Source: Corbicula japonica (taxonomy: Eukaryota; Mollusca; Bivalvia; Venerida; Cyrenidae). From it: DNA of 64,000 bases. Each line of letters begins with the position of its first letter. Within the stretch, counting starts at the first letter, position 1. This document shows positions 24,891 through 36,900 of this stretch, one piece after another. A model generated the notes under the pieces. The model did no database searches, had not been told where the DNA came from, and saw only the letters and a list, made by a program, of their open reading frames with translations. Both the position numbers and the translations under genes were made by a program. The DNA lies in contig JAZAYU010000014.1 of assembly GCA_038501625.1 (NCBI GenBank), positions 992,001-1,056,000 on the forward strand, in the 5' to 3' direction.

Positions 24891-25742
24891 TCTAACCCAG
24901 CAAATAATTACAGGGAAATAATTGATTTTTCTCATAGAATATTTCCAAAATTTCAGATTTGGTAATAAAAGTAGATTTTTGCGGCCGATTCATCAAATGA
25001 CATATTTTGTCGAAAATTGGTGCACTTTTTCTGCAATTTCTCTATAAATAAAATTTTGTGTACGTCATGATTTCGTCAGTAGATTCCTTTTCAAACAGGG
25101 AATCGATCTGTTTATTTTTTTTCTGCTAAGATATTGCGGGAAAATGTAAGAATCAGGCCAATTAACAGTTTCATCGAATAACGTACATGTACACACGCAA
25201 TTGCCGTCGGCATACCCACGGCATTCGCCATATCTGGTTGAACGGTGTGGTAAATATTGAGTTGGGTTACTAAAAGGCTGGATGAAGTCAGTGGGTGATA
25301 CTGTCCATGAACTCTCTGCATTTACTGCTTAAGAACTGTCTAATGGTACCAATTTTTTAACATGCTTTAAAAATTTTCCCTATGAATCCCAAAAATCACA
25401 GAAAATTCTACTGATTTTAACAAATATGAAATGAGCTGGAAGTTAATAGGCGAAATCTTTTATTGAAATGCATTGTACTAGCATTTAATTTATTACTTCA
25501 TTAACTAATCACAAATGATTCTGTAGAAAATCTGAATACATTTAAATTAAGACACTACAGTAAAATATGCGGTCTTGCTTTCCAGCTTTAGACTTCATCT
25601 TAAAAGAATGGAAGTGTCTCCTCGACCTGTTTAGATGATTAAATATTCATTTTCATATAAGAGAAAAGCCTCCTGTTCTGTTATGTTTGATGTTATTGAT
25701 TACTTATTGACAAGTATATATAATCCGTAGTAGTGCTCACAT

Positions 25743-25862
25743 TGTAGTGAAATAGAAACACAAGACGTGCGTCTGCTACTCGGTTTATTCTACAAGTGAA
25801 GCCTTAACATTTGGGCGGTTAATGTATAGTATTTTAGATATAGTCTATTTCAAAATACAACA
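25743..25862 (-). repeat. Short LTR (about 120 bp) of an LTR retrotransposon
   Basis: It starts tgtag and ends caaca (TG...CA). Read on the minus strand it follows a purine-rich tract (aaaacagggaga) directly and contains AATAAA. This is the expected position for a 3' LTR downstream of the pol remnant at 26470-26120. No matching 5' LTR was found. Confidence 0.55.
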
Positions 25863-26119
25863 TCTCCCTGTTTTCAAAATAAATAACATATAAAATAACT
25901 TATGCAATAAATGAATGATCGAATATTATTATGTCAAAATACTATACGAAAAATTTCTGTTGATTATTTAAAAATAACTTTAAATGTAAATTATTAAGTT
26001 CATATTTTATAAGTATTTATATAATACTTTAATAAGATGTAATATTATTTGAATAAAATTTACTACTATATTGTCATTGTATGTTTCAAGACCTTGTTTA
26101 CTGTTGTTATTGTCCACAA

Positions 26120-26470
26120 TCACTTCACCCATTCATTTCCAACATATTTACGGTTGTGACGCACTAATCGTCCAGCCCTTGTTTTGTATTTAGAGTTCAT
26201 TGGCGGGTCATTATTATTGTCTGGAAAATTTGAAGGTTCATGGGATGAAACAGGGGTTACAGGCAGTTGCTCATGTTGCAAAACTTGCGCTTGGAATGGC
26301 TCAATGTCATTCGTGTTTTCGCGCGTTTTGTTTAACACTGACCGATTTCTGTGAAAGATGCTGCCGTCAGGCATTTCAACATGATATGAACGATCACTGT
26401 GTATCTTAACAATTCTTCTTAATTTCCATATTTTCCCGAATTTCACACGAACTGATTGCCCTACAGACAA
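26120..26470 (-). pseudogene. LTR-retrotransposon pol, C-terminal fragment (integrase tail)
   Basis: The 116 codons include VGQSVRVKFGKIWKLRRIV, then HVEMPDGSIFHRNRSVL, and end with a TRAGRLVRHNRKYV motif. This is the basic strand-rich C-terminal domain and TRxGRxxRxxxxY tail common at the end of gypsy-type pol. Reverse transcriptase, RNase H and the integrase core are absent, so it is a truncated relic. The polypurine tract and LTR follow downstream on the same strand. Confidence 0.7.
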
Positions 26471-26976
26471 TGGTGGTAACTATCGTGATGACTTGTCGAA
26501 ATTCGACATTCGTGAGCTTGGAACAAGGCAGTGACTATGCAAATACATGTACCTATATTGAGAAAGTCGTAACGTATGGCAAAAAAATACAGAAATCTGA
26601 CCGTGAAGTTATGGACAAAATTTTGCATGGACTTAACAATGATTTGAAAAAGATTGTGATTTTGAAAGAGGCGGACAATCTCAGTGACGTCATCAAGTTC
26701 GTGAAAGTGGCAGAAAGCATGATGGAGCAGACGTGCGAGAAAGTAGACTCTATTGAGACGGAGAATTTTATGCATAGTGGCAAGCATTCACAGAGGACTA
26801 ACAAACCATACCACTTGAACGGAAAGAGGGATGAGAGAAGAGGAGATGAGATGAAAGGAAAGTACAAACACTGTGGCAGGTCAAATCATGAATCCTCTGA
26901 ATGTAAATATAAGAGTGCCGACTGTTTTAACTGTGGCAAGCAATGCCATATTTCCAAAATCGGTCGTTTCAGATAG
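26470..26976 (+). pseudogene. LTR-retrotransposon gag fragment with damaged zinc knuckles
   Basis: The 168 codons include a helical capsid-like part (DREVMDKILHGLNNDLKK) and two CCHC-type knuckles near the C-terminus. The first has lost its leading Cys (YKHCGRSNHESSEC); the second is CFNCGKQCHIS, with its last Cys missing, then a stop. It lies head to head with the pol tail on the other strand, sharing the base at 26470, so the original element is rearranged or two copies met here. Neither part can act alone. Confidence 0.68.
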
Positions 26977-27240
26977 GGACTGGCACCTGATGTTCAAAGC
27001 TCTGTTGTAGATAATGTAAATTCCTTAGCTGTGTTTTAGTATATATAGTAAACACTTAGTTACCTGTTAGCATGATAAGTAACACATATTATAGTAAATT
27101 CATGTTGAGAAAAATTATATATGAGACCCATATCACTGCAGTAACCTTAAGAAGTATGGTGTTAAATGGTTAAGCTTGGTATGCATAATTAAAGTGTTAA
27201 GTGCAATCAAAATTCAAAAAAAGAGCCATGTTACACATGG

Positions 27241-28981
27241 TTAAATCCCCCCGCCGAAAAAAGTAACCTGAAGGTTGTACTTTCGTATAATTTACCTGGA
27301 GAGGAAATCCTTTTAAATTTGGAGTTAAAATTTTTAAACAAAATTTATCAAGTAAATTTGATAAAGGGGAATAACTCTAAAAAATAGGCAAGGTAGAGTT
27401 ATTGGACTTGCACACTGAACTACCTACTGTGCTCTGTCAGTATATGAAATTTGAATAAAATCCCTCAAGTAGTTTTTGAGTTATGCTCCAGACAAAATTT
27501 ATTAAGTAATTCTGATAAAGAGGAATAACTCTAAAAAAGGCAAGGTAGAGCTATTGGACTTGCACACTGCACTACCTACAATGTGCTCTGTCAGTGTATG
27601 AAGTTTGAATAAAATCCCTCAAGTAGTTTTGGAGTTATGCTCTGGAAAAAATGTATCAAGTAAATGTGATAAAGGGAAATAACTCTATAAAAGGCAAGGT
27701 AGAGTTATTGCACTTGCACACTGCACTACATACCAATGTGCTCTGTCAGTGTATGAAGTTTGAATAAAAGCCCTCAAATAGTTTTGGAGTTGTGCTCCGG
27801 AAAGAATATATCAAGTAAATATGATAAAGAGGAATAACTCTTAAAATAGGCAAGGTAGAGTTATTGTTCTTGCACTCTGCACTACCTACCAATGTGCTCT
27901 GTCAGTGTATGAAGTTTGAATAAAATCCCTCCAGTAGTTTTGGACTTATGCTCCGGACAAAATTTATCAAGTAAATATGATAAAGGGGAATAACTCTTAA
28001 AAAAGGCAAGGTCGAGTTATTGTTCTTGCACACTGCACTATCTGCTAATGAGCTCTGTCAGTGTATGAAGTTTAAATAAAATCCCTCCAGTAGTTTTGGA
28101 CTTATGCTCCGGACAAAATTTATCAAGTAAATATGATAAAAGGGAATAATTCTTAAAATAGGCAAGATAGAGTTATTGTTCTTGCACAATGCACTACCTA
28201 CCAATGTGCTCTGTCAGTGTATGAAGTTTGAATAAAATCCCTCAAGATGTTTTGGAGTAATGCTTGGGACAACAAAATTTATCAAGTAAATATGATAAAG
28301 GGGAATAACTCTAAAAATAGGCGAGGTAGAGTTATCGTTCTTGCACACTGCACTACCTACAAATGTGCTCTGTCAGTGTATGAAGTTTGAATAAAATCCC
28401 TCCAGTACTTTTGGACTTATGCTCCGGACAAAATATATCAAGTAAATATGATAAAGGGGAATAACTCTAAAAATAGGAAAGGTAGAGTTATTGTTCTTGC
28501 ACACTCCACTACCTACCAATGAGCTCTGTCAGTGTATGAAGTTTGAATAAAATCCGTCCCGTAGTTTTGGACTTATGCTCCGGACAAAATTTATCAAGTA
28601 AATATGATAAAGGGGAATAACTCTAAAAATAGGCAAGATATTGTTCTTGCACACTGCACTACCTACCAATGTGCTCTGTCAGTGTATGAAGTTTGAATAA
28701 AATCCCTCCAGTAGTTTTGGACTTATGCTCCGGACAAAACTTATCAAGTAAATATGATAAAGGGGAATAACTCTAAAAATAGGCAAGGTAGAGTTATTGC
28801 ACTTGCACACTGCACTACCTACCAATAAGCTCTGTCATTGTATGAAGTTTGAATAAAATCCCTCCTGTAGTTTTGGACTTATGCTCCGGACAAAATTGTT
28901 TCGGACGGACGCACAGACGGACGGACGCACAGACGAAGGGCATTTCTAATATCCCCCTCGCCTTTGGTGGGGGGATAAATT
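27241..28981 (+). mobile_element. Pearl/HINE-like element with about ten 155 bp core repeats
   Basis: The ends ttaaatccccccgccgaa and ttggtggggggataaatt are inverted repeats; the right end folds as a hairpin. The core repeats start about every 155 bp from 27339, each with atcaagtaaatatgataaag, gtgctctgtcagtgtatgaa and gacttatgctccggac. A cggacggacgcacagacgg microsatellite precedes the right end. Core repeats plus an ACGG-type microsatellite is the layout known for bivalve pearl elements, now seen as non-autonomous Helentron relatives. No coding capacity. Confidence 0.85.
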
Positions 28982-30115
28982 AAATCCTAGGTACCTTTTT
29001 TGATATTAATTCTTGGGGGTTGGGAAGTACTTGCATTGATAAATAATTGCCACCTTTCTTACTTATTTTCAACCTAGCTTTCTGGGATTAAGCATTATAT
29101 GATGCCTAAGTAATAATTGTATTCTACAAATGGAAAGAAACTATTTTAAGTTTCAAACTGGGAGTCAAATGTGAAGATCTGTTAAGCTAAGCAACTGGTG
29201 CCTCAAATAAATGTAGAAAGAATCAAATGTTATAGATGTCTCAAGCCAAAATTTTAAAAGGCATTTGGAGAAGTATCTATTTCAATTAATTGATAGAGTT
29301 ATTCTTAGGGACAACTGGGTATTGATAATATTTCAAAGAAAGGTAACTCCATGAATAAGATGTGTTCATTCTATTCAAAAATGTTATTCATTGTAAATAG
29401 ATGTTCAATACATGTACTATAATGATATGCATAATGGCATTCTTAAGTTTACAATTAGACATCATGATTGTATCCTACAAAATGAAAATGTTTCAATCAA
29501 TGAGAAACATCAAGTGAATTAGAATTGTAAAACAAAATGTTGGAACTGAAAACAACAATGTGTATATAATTTAAAGAAAAATTTTGCAAGAGCAATATAA
29601 GCAAATGACTTGGCCAACAAAAAAAGTGAAAAACTTAGTGCAAAAAGAAAATAATTAAATTAAAATGAATATGTTTGTCTTGATATACTCATAATAAATG
29701 TGCATTAATATTTTAATAGTATAAGTAGTTCAAGAACAGACAGACATAGATAAAGTCCATGAAATTTATTTCTAGAGATAAACTATAGAAAATATGAATA
29801 CATGTTATTTACAAATTTTATGTTCTAGTTGATTGCTGTGGATTATTTAACTTAACAATAATAAAGCTAAGATAACTTTGTTATGAACTTAATCAAAGAT
29901 TTATGTTGTAGTTACAGTACAATTAATTATTTTGAATATGAATATTGTTGCTCACCAGTTCAATACTATAACAGTCTATAAACAATTAAGTTTCACTATT
30001 TTTTTAAACAAGGAAAGTTTATGTTAGAATAAAAATTAATTGTGTAATAGTGACAGTTCACCTATAAAAATGCCATGGTTGGGCAAGAAATTATTGCTAG
30101 CTATAATACTTCTCA
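28982..30115. other. 3' side of CCDC51, AT-rich
   Basis: This holds the presumed 3'UTR and intergenic sequence of the minus-strand CCDC51 gene. Several minus-strand AATAAA hexamers occur; I cannot choose the used one. No other gene seen. Confidence 0.5.
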
Positions 30116-30970
30116 TCAACTGCCACCAAATATTTTTAGCAGAATTGGGATAGATACTGCAGCTATTGCATAAATTAGAGTTACTGTTCCTAATGCTTGA
30201 ATTTTCATCTTCCACTCAAGGTTTTTCTCAGTATCCTTTAGCATTGTTTCAACCTCAGGACCTACATAAACCACAGCCCCTTCAGAACTATGCATTTGTT
30301 TTGAGGCAAGCACTTGTCCTATTTTCTTTATTTCTTGATCAAAAACTTCCTCCTGTTGTTTTAAAGTAGCCAGGATTTCTTCCAGTCTCTCTTGTTTGTC
30401 TATCAATCCAACTGAATCCTTTTTCCCAGGAGTGGACTTGCGGGGAATGTCTTGCTTGTTTCCCATTGCTGAATTTATATCCACTAAGAACTGGTAGATT
30501 TTACCATACTGGTCATTTATACTCATACTCAAATCCATGGTTTTCTCTCTGTATGACCGGTTCATTTCAGTGGCATCTGTTACAATATTTCTTAATTCTT
30601 TCATTTTCATGTAATTGTTAATTGTGGTCCCAAAGATCCCTATCACAGCCCCAATTATAGAACCAATTATTCCCCAATATTTCATTCTCTCAGCACGAGC
30701 TCGTTCTTTTTCATGACTTTCCCGAAGTGCTGAAGAAAGCAAAGCAAAAGAATGTTTTTCATTTTCCTCAGCCATTGTCAATTGATCTAGAATATCCTTT
30801 TCTTCTTTGATTATTTCATTTTCTTTAGTCACTAAATTTAGGTATGTATCTGTCCCTCGTTTTGTTTTCTCTATTTCTAAGGCAACAGCTTTGATTCTGT
30901 TTTGGACTGTAGTCAGCTGTTGCTGGGTAGCTCGACGTACCTCCTGAATGCATCTGTAGTCAGTCTCTGC
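30116..30970 (-). CDS. CCDC51: CCDC51 exon 2
   Basis: It begins AETDYRCIQEVRRA after acceptor ttatgttttcag and ends KIFGGS-stop. Reading starts at the splice site, not at the ATG at 30994, which lies in a MITE. Confidence 0.92.
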   Translation of the reverse strand, partial: AETDYRCIQEVRRATQQQLTTVQNRIKAVALEIEKTKRGTDTYLNLVTKENEIIKEEKDILDQLTMAEENEKHSFALLSSALRESHEKERARAERMKYWGIIGSIIGAVIGIFGTTINNYMKMKELRNIVTDATEMNRSYREKTMDLSMSINDQYGKIYQFLVDINSAMGNKQDIPRKSTPGKKDSVGLIDKQERLEEILATLKQQEEVFDQEIKKIGQVLASKQMHSSEGAVVYVGPEVETMLKDTEKNLEWKMKIQALGTVTLIYAIAAVSIPILLKIFGGS

Positions 30971-33900
30971 CTGAAAACATAATACCGTAATCACCCTAAA
31001 TATTGGGACAGTTAAAAATAATTAAAATTTTTCGTGTCCCAATATTAAGGGTCGCATAAAAATATTTGTTTAAAAGTGTCCCAATATTTTGGGTCGATTT
31101 GCATGCATGCACCAGGTATGTCTAAAAACAATATAGGAAGTCAATGTAGACAGATCAACTGATACATAATTATGATTATACGAAATCAAATATTTTTTAA
31201 TATTTTTGTAATTATTTTCTGTCAACAGTTTGGAGATTAAAATGATTTATTTTTGTGTTAAAACTTGTCAAGCAATTTTACATTAAGTGATAATTGACAT
31301 TCCGTTAATCCCTTTGCATGTTTTTGATGACACTTGCTTGCCGACTTAAAACAGGTGGATTAATTGGGAGGTTTTCTCACCTGTGTCGGTCATTGGACAT
31401 ACTGTTTTGATAAGAATTAACTTCAATACTCGGGACTGACACTGACACTCGACCCAGCTGATATTTGCTATGGCATAATCAGTTTAAGCTAGTTTTTGAC
31501 AATAAACTGATCGAAAAACGAGAGTAAAATTCTTTGGGTATGGGGATATAATTAATTAAAAAACGAAAACGATAGCCGTTTTATTTTACATGGGAGCGTT
31601 AGTCAAATAAAAACGGTATATCGTTACTTTATTTATTCTAACTTTCTTCTTGAATCCCTCATGGTAGATATCTCTGAACGTTAAAAGTTTTGTTTCAAAT
31701 ACATGGCATAGTAAGGTAAACTCTGCAATAACATGGTGAAAGTCTTTAGAACATGGGCCGACCTGCATGGTTACCGAGCAGATATCTCTTGTCCCAAAAT
31801 TAGGAACTCGAAATACCATTTATGAAAGTGTCCCAAAACTTAGGGACACCGAAAAATACTGATAATAAAAGTGTCCCAAAATTTAGGGACACAAAAAATA
31901 ATTATTTTTGTGATAAATAAGGGTGTCCCAATATTTAGGGTGTCCCAATACTTAGGGTGATTACGGTAAACATGCTGTGATTATCCATGAATGATATATT
32001 TCAAGTTTTGTGATAACAGGAACTAGATGCCTGGTGGCAACATATTGAGCCCGTTCTGAAAAAAGAAATCTTAACATACAATTTTGACACAGACACATTT
32101 GTTGTCACAAAGAATTGCCAAAAACTGACAAAATTTTAATGTCACAGGAACTGGGGTTTTCTTACGGAGGTTATCATTGATGCCAAATATAAAAATATTG
32201 CTCTATGCATTTCAAAGTTATTGGGCATACAAAATCTGACACAACATTTGACCTTCACTGTGACCTTGTCATTTGAGAAAGGAACCTGGGTTTTTTACAG
32301 GACAATCTGTCTCTGAATATTCATGCCAGTTATAAACAAAATAATTGCTTAATGCATTTCAGTTACTGGCTGGGCTAGTCCCATAAATATGACATCATAA
32401 ATGCTTACCGTATTTATCATTTTTTTATGTAACGCTTGCCATTGAATATAATATAAAATATCATGATGTAAAATGATAAAATTGAAAGAAGGATGTGTTC
32501 CTTTATATATTTGGAGTACTGGCTGGGCTAGCTCTGACATGATATTTTTTGCTCCAAGTGATTGTAAAACTTTGCATCTCAGATATTCGTAACCAAAGTT
32601 GGAAGCAGTACTCAGTTACTGTAAGCCTGACATATGGGCCAGAAAGGATCCTTAAACTGGTGTCTGCAATTCTGTCTGCTTTTTCAAACAGGATGAAGAA
32701 AAGGTGCAGGATTTAACCAGCATTCAAACCCCGGACCTTCGGCATGCCATTGCTCCACCAATTGAGCTACAGATGTCGCTTCATGAGGACACTACTACAG
32801 TACAGTCCTACTTTCTAAAGGAGACAAGCCACTGAATCATCAAATGTCTACAATGCAGTTTCAGATCGACTACCCCAGCCAATGCTTCACCCAGTAAATC
32901 AAGGGTTAATCAATTTACACTGGCCACCAAATGAAACTGGAGGGAAAAAATTATGTGTAGACCTCAACCACGAATTATTCGAACCTTGGACAACAGGAGC
33001 CTGAATTTCTTTCAATAATAACCCCGATCCCACATATATGACGTTGGACCCTATATACATATATAATAAACACAAGGAATGCAACGGATTCGTACCCCAC
33101 CCACTAAACGGTTATAAGAATTTTCCAGCGACAGCCTTGACACGGAGTTTTTGCTGGTCAAACATGTGAACAAAATAAAAATCTGTTATAAGCAATCATA
33201 CCACCTTAATTATAGTCATTCTGGAATCGGTTATCAAACGTTTGTTTCGTTCTTTATTTTGTCGTCCACTCCATTGCGTGACGTCACTTAGTTCTACACC
33301 GGGGCGAATTGGAATTTGGAAAAATCCTATTTCCGGTTTCTGTTTGCAAACGCGTTGAAAATGCTTTGTTCGTTCTGGTTGTATGAAAATCACAAAAATG
33401 CCGTCCAAATATACTAAATCGGTGAATTGTATAGCTTAAAAGAGGAGTAATTGAAACAGGATTGACTTCATGCCTATATTTTATTTATTGAAGCGATCTA
33501 CAAATAACGCTGTTGCAACGTTCCTGCGATACTGCGTTTCAAATTAGACCACAAAGGTCAGAACACAGTAATGTCCAACAAGCATATTTGTTGTTGATTT
33601 ATCAAAGACAAAACGTACACATTCATATGCTAATGTGGTTAGCTTGCAAACAAGATGATAGAACGCATATTTATTTGACATTGGAGATTGGCAATTTACA
33701 ATCGCAAAATGGGATTTGGGTTTTACTTAAGTGCAACCTATGGAACAAACAGCTCTCTGGTTTTCACCCTGGTTTTCCCGCATGCTATTTTTACATTTCA
33801 TTTTATTGAAACAAATGAACAACAACTTGAACACATTAATCTTTAATACAAAACTTTATACCCCTCATTACGGACACTCAGTATTACGGGCACCCCGGTA

Positions 33901-36900
33901 TTATGGGCGATTTCTTAAAGAACAGAAATGTTCTTTTCTTCTTGATTTAAACCCACAATTAAGGACAACCCGCTATTAAGGACACTTTCCCTCTGTCCCT
34001 TAGGTGTCCGTTATAGAGGGGTTTCACTGTATATATTTTTACAATCAATCGAGGGCTTGGCGCAAAACTGGACCAACTCAGTTTTTTTCAGGAGACACAA
34101 AAAACTTAATAACTTTCTTAAAATTATGATTTCATGAATGAAAATTTACACTTTTTGTGTGAATTCTGACTGAATTTGGTCAGTGATTTAATTTTTTTAT
34201 TTTATTTAGTGGAATTATGTGTTTAGAGAGTTGGACTTATAATGCACTGAGCTTTTCAGTGCAAAACAAGTCCATCTCTAGTTAGACTTATTATGCAACA
34301 AATAGTTCAATGCGGAAAAGGTCCAACTTAAAATGGACTTCTTTTGCACTGAAAGTTAAAAGGAAATTAGGTCTAACTGGCAGAAAACAGTCTTTTTGGA
34401 AAAAAAAGAGTAAAAATTAAAAACAAAATTATAATAGGTTTAAGTACATGAATGGGTCGCATAGTATTTCGTTACTGACAGCTAAAAATCATCTGGTTCT
34501 GTTGCAGGAACTAAGATTAGAGTTTGTGACAAATATATATTTATCCAAGTCAAAATAACTGCTATGAAAATATCCAAAAGTTTTAAAGTTATCTGTTTAT
34601 AAGTTAACTAATCCAAATCTAATAATAAATAAAAACACTTAATGGTGAACAATAGCATTATTATCATATCATCAAACTCTGCAAATGAAAAACACTTAAC
34701 AGCTGCACTTAAAAAAAGTGTGTTGCACTTTTCTTGCTTTAGCCTGTTTGCCCTTTGTCACATGTGAATTGCCTTAATTAAAAGTAGTTCATTTATCAAA
34801 CATTTTACTTCCAATCTAGACAAAACACTATGTATCCAATTAGACTCATTATCAGAGCTTTGTGTTGGTGAACAGCAGAAATCATGATCTATTCTTTGTA
34901 TAATATTGCTCTTACATTTAAGCTGTTCTGTTTGGGAGGGTCTTAAATGAACAGTTTTCATTACAGAAACTGTGATTTGCCCCACCCTTGTACAATTAGC
35001 CTCTATGTCTGACATCAAGGTTTAATATTAAGAATGTCGAGTTGCTATATAATTTTTTTTAACAATATTGTTGTTATCTTCAGCAGCATTTTTATTATTT
35101 TTTGTGTTCAAGCCCTTTATCTTTTGTCACATGATGTCATAAACATAATTTGGTATAGTTTCAGACAATTATTTGTTCAACAGCAGCATGCATGGAATTT
35201 TTCCAGAATTTTTTCCTGTATTTTTATTATTAAGTGCAATTTTGATTTAGCATATTTGTGCATAATGCAACAAAGTTTTTGTTTCTATTTTGTCCCCGAC
35301 CCCACAATAATCAGAATACAAAATGGCTTCCCTATTGGCAGGATTGCTGTTTAAGAAATCTGTACACTCATGATGCAATTTTACATGACACTGAGCCAGA
35401 TGTGTATATAGTACATGTATATACATTCACCTAAAGTTCTAATTAGTCACATTTTTCCAGAAGTTTGAATTACATAGACATTTATTCAAATCTTAAACTG
35501 TCATTAACTGTCAATAAAAGTCTTTTATTCATTATAAAACTTTTTATCATGGATCTGGGAAAAGTTTGAGTTACTGTATAAGTGGTTATTTCTGCAGGCT
35601 CCAAATTCTGCGGTTTTGTTAAATTCATGGGTGTTTATATTTCTGCATACATTATTTCTGCGGCATCAAGTTCTTTCATAATCGGACTAAAATTCTGCGG
35701 TCTCGCAAGAAAGTGGAAATATAAATCATTGTCATTGCCATACAAACATATTACGGGTAAAATAAAGTAAAATCTAATACATGTATGATGTTTGAGTTAC
35801 CAATCACCTGTAAATGGAATTTTTTTCTGTAATCGTACAAGAAAACAAAACAAACCATCATAGCAGACACAGTGTAAGATTTTATCCAAGCTTAGTAAAA
35901 TCAAACATAATATTTATTCAAATATTCTGTTATAAAGCACGTATATGTACAAACTGTAGAATGCACAGTGTGACTGATATAAAGTTCACTTAAAGATAAA
36001 TATTCTGTGGATTTTAAATTTGCTGTCATTTATTCAACCGAAGAAATAAAGTCACTGCAGATATTACCACTTATCATTCATGATAAAAAATATATTTCAT
36101 ACAATTTGAGGTTAAGAGAACAGAAAATTACCGGGTATCCTGAATCTTTTGTTTTGTTTTACAGGTACCTTCTCTTGGAAGAAAAACATAAAACATATCT
36201 GAAGCAAGTTTTCTTATAAAATTTGTTATGAAATATCAGCTTTAATAATTATCTCCTGTTCTAATTTTGATCATGTGGTGACTTGAATAAATTTTAGGAA
36301 ACAATCAATAAACATTGAAAATATAATCAATAACTGATTCCAAGGCATCCCATTTTTAAAACCCTTTCTCGGAACAGAGAAAGGAAAGAACTGATGCAAC
36401 TGATGCTCAGTTAGAACTTTGGATTGGTGGATCAACATTGTACTGTTTACTGGTGTAAATATTGAGTACGGCTTAACCCAGGGCTACAAAGTATGACCAG
36501 TAATATGCATACACGTGTCCATTACTGCCCATAAATCAAACCAAGCCTGCAATAATTTCATATTTGTCGTGTTCAGTGGCTTTGAAATTTTCTTTTTTCA
36601 TTTACCGGTATTGTATTCAAACACTTTTCTGCAGCCATTGTTTCCTCTAGCCCCTTTGTCCTTGTTGGATGCCAGATTTTCAGAAACAGGGTTTGTCTGG
36701 GGCAGTCTCAGGGTAGTTACATGTACAGTCGAGTCGCGATTTTACGAATCGCGATACTACGAAATAACGGTGTACTACGAATTGGGCGGCCGGTCCCGTC
36801 CGAATTCCTTCTTTATTCAATATAAAAAAGATGCGATACAACGAAGACGCGATTTAACGAAAAATGCGATATAACGAATAATTATGACAGTCCCTTCAGC

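Noticed and set aside
27339..28890. CRISPR-like array
   Set aside because: The 155 bp repeats have no spacer structure and lie in a eukaryotic transposon; the other tandem arrays are also plain minisatellites.
30971..30994. Start codon of CCDC51 at 30994
   Set aside because: The first eight codons come from the MITE and intron; the acceptor at 30971 and the separate exon 1 fit the family better.
31586..31819. 77-residue minus-strand protein inside the TA-flanked element
   Set aside because: No transposase motif and no sign of coding constraint; kept only as a mention under the element.
32720..32810. Second tRNA gene
   Set aside because: Same reasons: internal promoter boxes without a foldable cloverleaf.
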